Of a stretch of 64,000 nt of DNA, positions 55,417 to 64,000 are shown piece after piece (positions within the stretch are counted from its first letter, which is position 1; every line of letters begins with the position of its first letter). The stretch covers positions 372,001-436,000 of the forward strand of contig NZ_NBYY01000009.1 of the NCBI RefSeq assembly GCF_002464935.1, written 5' to 3'. Made by a program: the position numbers and the translations under genes. This DNA comes from Candidatus Enterovibrio escicola. GTDB taxonomy: Bacteria; Pseudomonadota; Gammaproteobacteria; Enterobacterales; Vibrionaceae. The notes under the pieces were generated by a model. It worked only from the letters and a program-made list of their open reading frames with translations. It searched no databases and was not told the DNA's origin.

Positions 55417-55465
55417 GCCTTAAGCCCCACTAAATATAGTTTCTGGAAGGAGATTCCTAGGTGAA

Positions 55466-55800
55466 ATGAAACACAGCCAAAAGCCAGACCGTTCGAAGTG
55501 GCGAAGTGGGTTTCTTTAGCCTGTTCTGATGCAAGGTGATGACAGTCTACGCCGTGAAAGTTATTTTGGATATTACGATTTATTTCGCGACTGATAGTGA
55601 AGTGAACATAGCCAAGTATTCGGGTAATCTGGTTAAAGGAACCACCCACAGCCAATCGTTTCTCAATATAAAATCGGTCATTGTCATTTAACTGTTTATG
55701 AAGCCATATACATCTCCAAAGCAAAAATGGATACTGGAAAGTGTATTTTAGTCTGGCTGACTCTCCGTTAGGTTATGAATTTCACCTGACGAAGGGCGTG
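55466..55800 (-). pseudogene. IS30-family element relic, N-terminal part
   Basis: Minus strand 55470-55724: NDNDRFYIEKRLAVGGSFNQITRILGYVHFTISREINRNIQNNFHGVDCHHLASEQAKETHF. This is the helix-turn-helix of IS30 transposase in one of the best-preserved stretches. Counterpart of 53937-54668. Confidence 0.85.
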
Positions 55801-55877
55801 TTGATTAGTTTATCCTGATAGCACATACTCAGGGAGTAAGTTTAAACCATGAGATTTCAGTGTCTAGAATTTCAAGC

Positions 55878-56018
55878 GTGTGTTCAATAGGTTGAATTGT
55901 TCGTCAGTACAACTTGCAACCAAGTTGTCTACTGCTGTAGATATCCTGTGTCCTAACAGGATTCGTAATCCATGGAAAATTTCGTTTCCTAGACGAAAAT
56001 AAACTTATTGAACACACG
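55878..56018 (+). mobile_element. MITE copy C (best preserved)
   Basis: 141 bp. Terminal repeats GTGTGTTCAATAGGTT and AAACTTATTGAACACAC. Interior segments cgtcagtacaacttgcaacc, aagttgtctactgctgtaga and tcctaacaggatt. No ORF. It can serve as the reference for copies at 8479, 19272 and 38703. Confidence 0.85.
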
Positions 56019-56432
56019 ACCGGAATTCCCGTTAACAGTTGCTATTCGATCATATTCATTTCAACCTCAGGCAGTGTGAAAACCTATAAACACTAGGTAG
56101 ATCCTGAGTTTGACACTACTTCTTCACCACACTTTTAACAGCACAACCCTAGCAGGGAGTGAACAAGAATGTCTGTCTCTCTCTGCCCTCTTCGACGGAG
56201 ATTCTGACGATGGGCAACATGCCGAGTTTCATGAATTGACGGACAGTCGAACTTCATATTCGCGTAACTTGCACTAAAGTTCTTGTATCAGGGCTTTAGC
56301 GGAACCAATACTGCCTAGTTCAGGTAATTTTCGGTAAATATATTTGACCCTTCATTTCACACAGTTTAATCAACGCGTTGGATCGTTCAACAGGCAGAAG
56401 TGAACCAAGAGATGATCGTCATTTTCTGACGA

Positions 56433-56479
56433 CTAATGGCTAATGGCTAATGGCTAATGGCTAATGGCTAATGGCTAAT
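56433..56479 (+). repeat. Heptanucleotide tandem repeat (CTAATGG)6.7
   Basis: Six perfect CTAATGG units plus CTAAT. A seven-base period would shift frame if inside a gene, but no gene is recognised here. The surrounding 56019-56932 interval holds no intact gene; 56160-56400 may be decayed coding sequence of unknown origin. Confidence 0.9.
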
Positions 56480-56932
56480 TCTGACTGTCAATAGAACTCT
56501 CCTGAACGGTTACACGTATCGTGGACAAGGTTACCACGACGACAATCGGCATACTTTTTGCTTGAGCCCATCAAGATAACTGATACCAAAATCTTTTATC
56601 TATTCCCAACCCACAATAACACCACAAACAGTTAACAGTCCGATATAAGAAAGCGTGTTATATACGTTTTAAGTTTATCATAACTATCTGATAAAAGGAA
56701 AGTATTCAAACAGAATCATCGCATTCATTGGTAACAATGATGGCAAAGAACAGCAAGTAAGATACTAATCACCTTATACCTTATTAAAGATGAAAAAACC
56801 TAAGGCTTTAATGACAATATAAATCTTCATAATCTCTCCCTAGGTATATGTAGGGAGATAGATAATGGAAAATGGATCATATTTTCCTATACAATTCCTT
56901 ATAATCCAGTTGGTTCTCATGCTAATTTACTG

Positions 56933-57229
56933 TCAGTTCATGCCGTGCTTTTTCAGTTTCTTACGCAAAGTCCCTCGGTTAATACCCATTATGGTCGCGG
57001 CGTGCGTTTGGTTACCACGAGTATATTGCATGATGGTGTCCAGCAGGGGTTGCTCCACTTCCGCAAGTACTAACTCATACAGGTCATTAACTTTTTGGCC
57101 ATTCAACTGTGCAAGATAGTTTTTCAGGGAGGACTTGACTGAGTCACGCAGTGGCTTTTCAGTGATTTGGTCTTGCGAAGTCACCGTGGTAACTATCAAT
57201 GCTTCTGAAGTCGGGTTTTGTTCGAACAT
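56933..57229 (-). CDS. fis: DNA-binding protein Fis
   Basis: 98 codons, the exact family length. Nucleoid protein and activator of rRNA and tRNA promoters. N-terminal beta-hairpin arm ([26 protein letters not shown]), [49 protein letters not shown] with the helix-turn-helix at the end. Only conservative changes from E. coli Fis. It is normally the second gene after dusB; dusB is dead here but its promoter (58256-58284) persists, leaving fis with a ~1 kb untranslated leader. Confidence 0.97.
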   Translation of the reverse strand: MFEQNPTSEALIVTTVTSQDQITEKPLRDSVKSSLKNYLAQLNGQKVNDLYELVLAEVEQPLLDTIMQYTRGNQTHAATIMGINRGTLRKKLKKHGMN

Positions 57230-57239
57230 ACTCTGTCAG

Positions 57240-58072
57240 CTCTTCTCATATTTATGCAGGGTTTAGGAAATATCTTTACAGCGAATCGATCTGCTGATAT
57301 GCATCATCGATTACGTTGAGAATCAGGCGGAAATATCTATTTTATCAAGTTTTTTTAAGCTCCATCTCAGGTGTTTATATGCGATAAGTATCCCTTTAAA
57401 ATAACCATAAAAATACTGAAGTTATTGAACATAATCCAACAAAATTTTTCTGATCTCATCAATTATCTGGACACGGAGCTCTTCGTCAATGGCGAGGTAA
57501 TTTAAGTTTGCATCAAAATCCAATTTTGCCATTAAACTAGCGACCCATAATCAAGATCACAGTATTTGTGTAATTCAGCACCTATTTAGCTTTTTGATGA
57601 AAAACGATATCCTGTTAGGGATATCCGAACAATAGACACTATTTCTTTCACCATTTTTACATTCGCGTACTCATCAAATTATTTATACACACAAATGAGT
57701 ATTCTGTCATATAAGCTAAACACTTGACCTGTGAGTTAAGATTGCCAGCTTAGATGAAAACTTGATACATATTTTTGTTTCCCAAATCTTAACTTACCTA
57801 GGTGTTAAGCGTCACGCTAACAACTCCAGCACCAATCATTTTATCTACAATTCGACCAAGCTTATTTTACTCATTGATATTAAATCAGCGAGTTCCTTAT
57901 TGATCTTTTTACCGAACAATCCATGTTGATGTTAACGATCTGAGTACCCTTCACAATACAATAACAGTAACACCAAGAATCTGTCTAGATTATCGGTTCT
58001 GTACCGATCTGTTGGACAACAAGGAATCATTTCCGTAGAGATAAGCAATCCGATATTAACATTTATTTTCAT
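57240..58072 (-). pseudogene. dusB: tRNA-dihydrouridine synthase B, dead remnant
   Basis: Collinear DusB fragments on the minus strand: a start ATGAAAATAAATGTTAATAT (for MKIGNYQL) at 58072 and PTDR in the FMN-site region; TQIVNINMDCSVK-INKELA (for [20 protein letters not shown]). Farther on, EIRKILLDYVQQLQYFYGYFKGILIAYKHLRWSLKK (for ILLEHVQQLHxFYGExxGVRIARKHVxWYL) and FRLILNVIDDAYQQIDSL-RYF at the C-terminus. The catalytic Cys region is decayed, and stops and frameshifts are many. The position directly before fis matches the conserved dusB-fis operon. Confidence 0.8.
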
Positions 58073-58243
58073 GTTACATCGCCAGATTGTAATACATCAA
58101 TTTTTGTTTACTCGAATGCCCTAGTTGTAACTAGAACAAAGTTCGTGAAATAGACTGTCAATTATATTCAGCTATAAAAACATCACTAAAGCGTGCCATC
58201 AGTTCACGTTATCAGATTTGGAAGAAAACACCTCTTTTATACA

Positions 58244-58284
58244 GCAAGGGGGCGTATTTTACGCATTTCTTCCTCCTTTTGGAA
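58244..58284 (-). promoter_or_regulatory. Probable dusB-fis promoter with GC-rich discriminator
   Basis: Minus strand: TTCCAA (58279-58284), 17-base spacer, TAAAAT (58256-58261), then CGCCCCCTTGC. A GC-rich discriminator after the -10 is the hallmark of stringently controlled promoters and is known for E. coli fis. It sits 170 bases upstream of the dusB remnant start and is cleaner than the dead gene behind it. Confidence 0.6.
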
Positions 58285-58442
58285 GGCTAATATTTGAACG
58301 TTTTTACTTCATTATATAAAAATTATTTAATTCAATTAGTTAGTTTATTAATCACCAAATTGTCACCTAGTCACCTCTTTTAACCTATGATGCAGCACTT
58401 TTTTTAGATAATTAGGATGTCCATGACTAGGCGCTGTTTCCT

Positions 58443-58852
58443 AACCTCAGATATGCATAAGCACTTGCTTATCAAACCTAGTCATCGTGATGCTCGGCTT
58501 CTTTGGTTGAAATGAATACGTGATAAGTCCTGCCAGCACGTTGACCAGAAAGTTGATACAACTACGGTGCTGAAAATGCTCGATTTGGGATATGTTTTTT
58601 AGTTGGTCAAAACGGTTTCAATAATCAATCGTTTCCGGAGCATCAGGCGGTTCTAAAGTTTCATCACTTTTGATTTCATGTTTTTTTACACCCGTTATCA
58701 GTGTCACTCCCTTGTCTGCAAGTTCCCGTTCAAATGGACCAGAGATGTAACCTTTATCTCCGTATAAACACCCCAAAAGCTCGTCAACTATTTCCAATAC
58801 AGGCTTTCTATCATCCACGTTAGCCGTCGTTACTTTGACTGAGATAATGCCA
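58443..58852 (-). pseudogene. IS982-family element, C-terminal half
   Basis: Minus strand from the right end acctcagatatgcataagcac at 58443. 58618-58818 encodes [64 protein letters not shown]. It is joined at 58853 to an IS30 fragment, so the N-terminal half is missing. Confidence 0.85.
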
Positions 58853-59390
58853 CCTCAATTTTTTTATCTTTACCTTATCGACGATGTTCATCTTAATTCT
58901 GTAGGGTTTAACATGATAGGTAAGATCCTTGTATAGCGGCATGCCATTACCCTTAGCATGATATCTATCTATAAAATATGCTTTCACTGAGCATTACATC
59001 GGCCTTTAGAGCTAGTTCGCCACTAATCACATCAGGTGACGTATACGTACTAAGACGTTCATGAATGAACACCTTTATTCTCTCTGAAATACGGCTAAAA
59101 ACTATCCATTTCGTAGCATTAAAAATAGTTTCTTTAGCCTGTTTTGACGCAAAGTGGTCATAGTATATTCTGTAAAAATTATTTGGGATATGGCGCTTTC
59201 TTTCTTGACTGATAGTGGAGTGAACACAACCAAGTCTTCAGCCAATCATTACTCAATATAAAATCGGTCATTGTCATTTCACTGTTTATGAGCCATGCAC
59301 ATCTCCAAACCAAAATAGAATACAAAGAGTGTACTTTAATCTCGCTGACTCTCCGCTAGGTTGTGCCTTTCAAATGACGAATGGTGAAAG
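58853..59390 (-). pseudogene. IS30-family fragment
   Basis: Minus strand central and N-terminal IS30 sequence (accttatcgacgatgttcatcttaa, tatggcgctttctttcttgac, aatataaaatcggtcattgtcattt) in decayed form. No usable frame. Confidence 0.65.
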
Positions 59391-59394
59391 TAAT

Positions 59395-59502
59395 GGACAA
59401 AGTTATAAGATTTGGTATGTCTATTCGCTAGTAGACAAATTAAGGCTGTTAGAAGACGATTGGGATCAGTGCGTTATAGGCCTGATTTAATAAACAACGC
59501 CT
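59395..59502 (+). mobile_element. IS5-family 3' end fragment
   Basis: MDKVIRFGMSIR tail, then gatcagtgcgttataggcctgatttaa and acaacgcc at 59502. From 59503 to 59865 there is only an unrecognised 68-codon ORF (59516-59722, MNGGTYIVFAISKIGIYRGQ...) of doubtful reality and the region in front of purH. Confidence 0.8.
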
Positions 59503-59865
59503 TTTCGAAAAACAGATGAACGGTGGTACTTATATTGTCTTTGCGATATCGAAGATTGGAATTTACCGTGGTCAATCATTGATAATTCATGGTAGTACTA
59601 TTTGCTATCTTAGACAGAATAGCATACAACTTTGGATAGTTGGCTTCCTTTTTTCCGCTAAACCAATTAAGTGTTGCAGTTATTATTTGAATTCAGGTTT
59701 TATGATAAAATCACATAAGTAATCGATTGTGTAGGTGAATTCGATTAGGATGTTCACTATTCAACCTCATGGTTTTGCCTAAATTTAAGTCTTTGACAAA
59801 GCTACCTTAAGATATTGCAGTTTTGCTAAAAATCTTAATCTCCACAATTGAGAGAAATGGTACCG

Positions 59866-61476
59866 ATGAAAGATCTTCATCCTATTCGTCATGCATTAAT
59901 TAGCGTAGCTGACAAAACTGGCGTTATATATTTTGCCAATGCCCTAGCAGCACAAGGTGTGGATATTATCTCCACTGGCGGTACTGCAAGCTTATTGGCA
60001 CAACAAGGTCTAACGATTACTGAAGTGTCAGATTATACAGGTTTCCCAGAAATAATGGGAGGACGCGTCAAGACCTTGCATCCGAAAGTGCACGGAGGTA
60101 TTTTGAGACGTCGCAACACTGACGATGATGTTATGAACGAACACAGTATTACCCCTATTGACATGGTAGTAGTAAACTTATACCCATTTGCAGAATGCGT
60201 CGACAAGGAAGATTGTACGCTAGAAGATGCAGTTGAGAACATTGATATCGGCGGGCACACCTTGATTCGTTCTGCCGCAAAAAATCACAAAAATGTGGCT
60301 ATCGTGGTAAATATATCTGATTATGACCGCGTATTGATAGAAATGAGAGCAAACGAAGGTTCGTTAACGCTTAAAACACGCTTTGACCTTGCTATTTTAG
60401 CATTCGTACACACAGCGGCTTACGATGGCATAATCACCAACTATTTCGACAGCTTGGTATCCTCTTGTCATAACCCATTCTTAAAAGAAAGAGGGATAAG
60501 TGGTGATAAAAAATCCAATTTTCCACGAACTTTCAATCAAAAATTCATAAAAAAACAAGATCTGCGTTATGGTGAAAACAGCCATCAAGCCGCAGCGTTC
60601 TACACTGAAGCCTCACCACAAGAAGCTTCAGTCTCAACAGCAACCCAGCTTCAAGGAAAGGCATTGTCTTACAACAATATAATGGATACTGATGCAGCAC
60701 TTGAGTGTGTGAAAGAGTTCAACCCACCAGCATGCGTCATCGTTAAACATGCCAACCCGTGTGGGGTCGCTCTTGGTGAGAACATACTCGAAGCATACAG
60801 CCACGCATACAATACCGATCCGACGTCAGCATTTGGTGGTGTCATCGCGTTTAACCGTGAATTGGATATGGATACAGCACAAGCCATTATTGATCGCCAA
60901 TTCGTGGAAGTTATCATTGCACCATCGGTATCTGCCTACGCATCCAAGACTATTAGCACGAAAAAAGATATTCGGCTACTCATCTGTGGAGAGTGGAGCA
61001 TCAAGACCAGTGCTTTTCATCTAAAAAGTGTTAACGGCGGTCTGTTAGTGCAAGATCGTGATCAAGGTATGGTATCATTTGACGACCTAAAAATTATGTC
61101 TCAACGCCAACCAGAACAAGATGAACTGATCGATGCATTGTTTTGCTGGAAAGTTGCAAAATACGTAAAATCTAACGCCATTGTTTATGCGAAAGGACAA
61201 ATGACTATTGGCATTGGTGCGGGGCAGATGAGCCGTGTCTATTCTGCAAAAATTGCGAGCATTAAGGCGACGGATGAGAATCAGACAATCACTGGGAGTG
61301 TCATGGCGTCCGATGCCTTCTTCCCGTTCTGCGATGCTATTGACATCGCAGCTGAGGCGGGAATTACCTGTGTGATCCAGCCAGGTGGTTCTATTCGTGA
61401 CGATGAAGTGATCGCCACAGCCAACGAGCACGGTATGGCTATGATCTTTACAGGTATGCGTCATTTCCGACATTAA
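59866..61476 (+). CDS. purH: Bifunctional AICAR transformylase/IMP cyclohydrolase
   Basis: 536 codons from the ATG at 59866 ([19 protein letters not shown]), chosen because GAGAG lies 11 bases upstream; 59857 and a TTG at 59848 are less likely. It catalyses the last two steps of purine synthesis. The N-terminal MGS-like domain keeps [10 protein letters not shown] and NLYPF but has three changes at normally invariant places: G65 in GGRVKTLHP (usually D), R81 (GILRRR, usually GILGRR) and H131 in [10 protein letters not shown] (usually GGPT). The C-terminal transformylase motif VKHANPCG and the end GMRHFRH are intact. purD follows after 119 bases. Confidence 0.94.
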   Translation: MKDLHPIRHALISVADKTGVIYFANALAAQGVDIISTGGTASLLAQQGLTITEVSDYTGFPEIMGGRVKTLHPKVHGGILRRRNTDDDVMNEHSITPIDMVVVNLYPFAECVDKEDCTLEDAVENIDIGGHTLIRSAAKNHKNVAIVVNISDYDRVLIEMRANEGSLTLKTRFDLAILAFVHTAAYDGIITNYFDSLVSSCHNPFLKERGISGDKKSNFPRTFNQKFIKKQDLRYGENSHQAAAFYTEASPQEASVSTATQLQGKALSYNNIMDTDAALECVKEFNPPACVIVKHANPCGVALGENILEAYSHAYNTDPTSAFGGVIAFNRELDMDTAQAIIDRQFVEVIIAPSVSAYASKTISTKKDIRLLICGEWSIKTSAFHLKSVNGGLLVQDRDQGMVSFDDLKIMSQRQPEQDELIDALFCWKVAKYVKSNAIVYAKGQMTIGIGAGQMSRVYSAKIASIKATDENQTITGSVMASDAFFPFCDAIDIAAEAGITCVIQPGGSIRDDEVIATANEHGMAMIFTGMRHFRH

Positions 61477-61595
61477 TTAAACAGTTTTTATGTTCTAGAT
61501 ACGAAAACTCTAAAAACCGATAGCTCGCTACCAAAAAGTTTAAGTCAGTCCTATAAATCTATCTTTCTAGGCAAAGGGATGAGGTAAGTATTTAG

Positions 61596-62879
61596 ATGAA
61601 CGTTCTTGTTATTGGTAACGGAGGACGCGAGCATGCGTTGGCATGGAAGGCGGCACAGTCTCCAAAGGTTGACACCGTATTTATTGCACCTGGTAATGCA
61701 GGGACTGCACTTGAACCTCTACTAAAAAACGTCGAGATTAGCACCGAAGATATTCCAGCACTGGCTAGATTTGCCAAAGACAAAAATATCGGGTTAACCA
61801 TTGTTGGTCCAGAAGGTCCTCTGGTTATCGGCATTGTTGATATTTTTCGTGCAAAAGGCCTTCCCATCTTTGGCCCAACACAAGCGGCAGCACAACTGGA
61901 AGGCTCAAAATCCTTTACCAAAGATTTCCTCTCACGCCACAAAATCCCTAGCGGGGAATACAAAAACTTCACCGAAGTTCAACCTGCATTGGCATATGTC
62001 AGAGAAAAAAATATGCCTATCGTTGTCAAAGCAAATGGTCTCGCTGCGGGCAAAGGTGTGATTGTGGCCATGACGCTAGGAGAAGCAGAAAATGCAATTA
62101 GAAATATGCTCTTATACAGCGTATTTGGCTCAGCCGGTCACTGTATAGTGATTGAAGAATTCCTCGACGGTGAAGAAGCCAGTTTCATTGTCATAACGGA
62201 TGGAAAAAATGTTCTACCGATGGCCACCAGCCAAGACTACAAACGTGTCGGTAATGGTGATACAGGGTCAAATACAGGTGGTATGGGCGCCTATAGTCCA
62301 GCACCTGTTATTACACCTGAGATCCACTATCGAGTGATGAATGAAATAATTCTTCCTACTATTCACGGTATGGCAACAGAAGGCAATCCATATACTGGAT
62401 GTCTATACGCAGGCTTGATGATCATGGCCGACGGGACACCAAAAGTAATTGAATACAATTGCCGCTTTGGTGATCCAGAGACCCAGCCCATTATGCTACG
62501 CCTGCAATCAGACTTGATCACACTTTGTGAAGCGTCTATCGGAGGCAATTTAGATATGGTTGAGTCCAAATGGGATCCACGTACATCCCTAGGTATCGTT
62601 TTAGCTGCTAAAGGTTACCCTTCTGCTTATAAAACAGGTAATATTATTTCCTTACCAACCACTGAATTAGACTGCACAAAAGTCTTTCATGCGGGCACTG
62701 CAGAAAAGGATGGCAACATCGTCACTGCAGGAGGACGTGTACTCTGTGCTACAGCAATGGGTGTTAACGTGTCAGACGCTCAGCAACGCGCATATGAACT
62801 GGCCTTACAGATCAGCTGGGATGGTATGTTCCACCGTGATGATATTGGCTACCGTGCTATCGCTCGCGAACAAAAATAA
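61596..62879 (+). CDS. purD: Phosphoribosylamine--glycine ligase
   Basis: 427 codons. It joins glycine to phosphoribosylamine with ATP in purine synthesis. N-terminal MNVLVIGNGGREHALAWK, VGPEGPLVIGIVD, the ATP-grasp region KANGLAAGKGVIVAMT, the EEFLDGEEAS motif, NTGGMGAYSPAP, and EYNCRFGDPETQ near the metal-binding site are all present. AAGGGATGAGG lies upstream of the ATG. It pairs with purH as in E. coli and Vibrio. Intact. Confidence 0.96.
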   Translation: MNVLVIGNGGREHALAWKAAQSPKVDTVFIAPGNAGTALEPLLKNVEISTEDIPALARFAKDKNIGLTIVGPEGPLVIGIVDIFRAKGLPIFGPTQAAAQLEGSKSFTKDFLSRHKIPSGEYKNFTEVQPALAYVREKNMPIVVKANGLAAGKGVIVAMTLGEAENAIRNMLLYSVFGSAGHCIVIEEFLDGEEASFIVITDGKNVLPMATSQDYKRVGNGDTGSNTGGMGAYSPAPVITPEIHYRVMNEIILPTIHGMATEGNPYTGCLYAGLMIMADGTPKVIEYNCRFGDPETQPIMLRLQSDLITLCEASIGGNLDMVESKWDPRTSLGIVLAAKGYPSAYKTGNIISLPTTELDCTKVFHAGTAEKDGNIVTAGGRVLCATAMGVNVSDAQQRAYELALQISWDGMFHRDDIGYRAIAREQK

Positions 62880-62994
62880 CACGAACAAAATATAACGTAT
62901 GAACAAAAACATCACTGTAAATGAAAAGGGAAGTACGATATATTCGACTTTCAGGATGATTTAGTTCTTGGAGACAGTCAGCACAGTGATGATC

Positions 62995-63078
62995 GTCTTG
63001 ATGCTATGGTTCTTTGGTTTAAATGAATAAGTGATGAACCCCACCAATCAAGTTGATCATAAAGCTGATATAGCTAGA
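62995..63078 (-). mobile_element. IS982-family internal scrap
   Basis: Minus strand, ~80 bases matching the C-terminal coding region (cttgatgct-tggttctttgg, aatgaataagtgatgaa, agttgatcataaagctgatat). Both ends are lost. Confidence 0.6.
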
Positions 63079-63084
63079 TTAGAA

Positions 63085-63540
63085 TAACTTGACATAATCC
63101 ACATGCTGATAAAACAGCTCATCAATGTAACAGACTCTTTCCTTCTTATAGACTTCACCTCTGCCCATTTATGTCCTATTTGGTTAAGATCTGGATCTCC
63201 ACTCTAAAGTACAACCACGAGCGTCAATTGCTTCCAATGTGTCGCTAAACTTATGAAAACTCGCATTATCCATAACAATCATAGCTTGCTCTGGAACTTT
63301 CGGAAGTAAATCTTGTTCTATCCACGTGTGATATACCTCCGCATTGACGCTTCCAATTACTAAGTTAAGCGTTCAAAACGTATAACTAATGATAGCACCA
63401 ATGGCGTTAACTCTTCCTTTCGAGTGCCAATAATGAACTCCAGAATATCGACTTCCTTTTTTAGAGTAACAATGCGTTCGAGGCATATTTTGGTTAAATC
63501 CACTTTCAGATCAGGTTAGGTAACCTTGTCACTCATCTAA
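63085..63540 (-). pseudogene. IS630-family transposase relic
   Basis: Minus strand: ASVNAEVYHTWIEQDLLPKVPEQAMIVMDNASFHKFSDTLEAIDARGCTLEW (DDE superfamily IS630 with the VMDNASFHK signature), then NRTxMGRGEVYKKERVCYIDEL. The second acidic residue region PYSPDLNPIE is decayed (RSRS stop PNRT). N-terminal part missing. This lineage differs from the IS630 relic at 41970. Confidence 0.78.
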
Positions 63541-63680
63541 GAAATAGATGCTGATAACACCTACTTGGACAAGGATAGTTAGTAGTAAAAATAGGGTACT
63601 ATGCACTCTCGGTCAAATCACAATCCATTTAAGCAACAAAAGGAAGAATAAAGGAAGCTATTGCTCAATAATGCATATAT

Positions 63681-63716
63681 ATCCGCCGAAACAAACAAAG
63701 TGTTTTGGCGGAGTAT
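63681..63716 (-). terminator. Probable terminator hairpin after hupA
   Basis: TCCGCC ... GGCGGA stem extended by AAAC/GTTT, just downstream of the hupA stop at 63725 on the minus strand. It lacks a clear T run, so the call is moderate. Confidence 0.5.
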
Positions 63717-63724
63717 GTATAAAT

Positions 63725-63997
63725 TTACTTAACTGCGTCTTTAAGGGATTTACCAGCGACAAATGCAGGCACGTTTACCGCTGCAATTTGAATCTCCTGA
63801 CCAGTTTGCGGGTTACGGCCAATACGCCCAGCACGATGGTTAACTTTAAACGTACCGAAACCAATCAATTGTATTTGTTCACCATCTTTCAGTGCAGCTA
63901 CAATACCTGACAACGTTGCTTCCAAAGCGGTTTTCGCTTGGATTTTAGATAAGTCTGCTTTTTCAGCAATCAGATCGATTAAGTTAGTTTTGTTCAT
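63725..63997 (-). CDS. hupA: DNA-binding protein HU-alpha
   Basis: 90 codons, the family length. Histone-like dimer that bends DNA and organises the nucleoid. [53 protein letters not shown] with the RNPQTG arm tip that inserts into the minor groove, and C-terminal [15 protein letters not shown]. In Vibrio it lies next to purD and purH, as here. Intact. Confidence 0.97.
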   Translation of the reverse strand: MNKTNLIDLIAEKADLSKIQAKTALEATLSGIVAALKDGEQIQLIGFGTFKVNHRAGRIGRNPQTGQEIQIAAVNVPAFVAGKSLKDAVK

Positions 63998-64000
63998 TAG

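Noticed and set aside
56433-56479. CRISPR array
   Set aside because: The units are seven bases with no spacers, so it is a simple tandem repeat. No CRISPR array or cas gene is seen anywhere in the window.
59516-59722. 68-codon ORF upstream of purH as a real gene
   Set aside because: No ribosome-binding site, no recognisable family and it abuts IS debris; kept only as a remark.
63548-63910. 120-codon ORF opposite hupA
   Set aside because: Most of it is the complement of the well-conserved hupA gene.

Overview
The window is a segment of a low-GC gammaproteobacterial chromosome. The intact proteins (AccC, PriA, DsbD, GroES/GroEL, UvrA, GalU, GlnE, DnaB, ribosomal proteins L9, S18 and S6, RNase R, RlmB, Pgi, Fis, PurH, PurD, HU) read like Vibrionaceae orthologues. 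Several local gene orders are also those of Vibrio: galU-uvrA, rpsF-(priB)-rpsR-rplI, dnaB-(alr), (dusB)-fis, purH-purD-hupA and rnr-rlmB. Intact genes occupy well under half of the window. The rest is decaying insertion sequences and recognisable corpses of former housekeeping genes. This is the pattern of a host-restricted symbiont in mid genome reduction, such as the IS-loaded Enterovibrio-like fish light-organ symbionts; that identification is an inference from pattern, not shown directly.

Layout. 1-1458 accB end and accC; 1653-3292 IS debris; 3451-5646 priA; 5660-8421 IS debris; 8717-10543 dsbD; 11214-13430 groESL with a sigma-32 promoter, an unusual duplicated leader and a terminator; 13745-18365 IS91, IS30, IS982, IS5 and IS256 relics; 18522-20742 a ruined rRNA locus (5S pseudogene, surviving rrn promoter, 16S pseudogene) ending in three intact tRNA genes (Glu, Lys, Val); 21190-22295 IS30/IS982 debris; 22744-26731 uvrA and galU; 27236-29360 nested IS6/IS982; 29494-32343 glnE; 32704-34338 IS5 and a dead pit phosphate transporter gene; 34488-35102 ygiM-like gene; 35230-36762 IS debris and an alr remnant; 36810-38228 dnaB; 38703-43375 a MITE and IS5, IS982, IS1, IS630 and IS30 relics; 43479-44905 rplI, rpsR, dead priB, rpsF; 45040-46800 decayed phage replication genes; 46894-47858 IS982; 48458-51705 rnr-rlmB; 52165-53817 pgi; 53937-55800 IS30 and other debris; 56933-58284 fis behind a dead dusB with its promoter still visible; 58443-59502 IS debris; 59866-62879 purH and purD; 62995-63540 IS relics; 63725-63997 hupA.

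IS families seen are IS982 (the most abundant), IS5 (IS903-like), IS30, IS256, IS91, IS6, IS630 and IS1, plus a short ~140 bp MITE family whose ends match the IS1-family element. I found no transposase gene open along its full length. The transposition burst therefore appears to be over, and the copies are eroding by frameshift, nonsense mutation, internal deletion and, in one case, internal inversion.

The surviving genes cover replication restart and fork unwinding (PriA, DnaB), chaperones (GroESL), repair (UvrA), nucleoid proteins (Fis, HU), translation (S6, S18, L9, tRNAs, RlmB, RNase R), purine synthesis (PurH, PurD), fatty-acid synthesis (AccBC), glycolysis (Pgi), UDP-glucose (GalU), nitrogen control (GlnE) and disulfide transfer (DsbD). 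The most notable observations are an rRNA operon whose 16S and 5S have decayed while the spacer tRNAs and promoter remain, loss of priB beside intact priA and dnaB, survival of fis behind a dead dusB, and a duplicated two-state hairpin in the groES leader.
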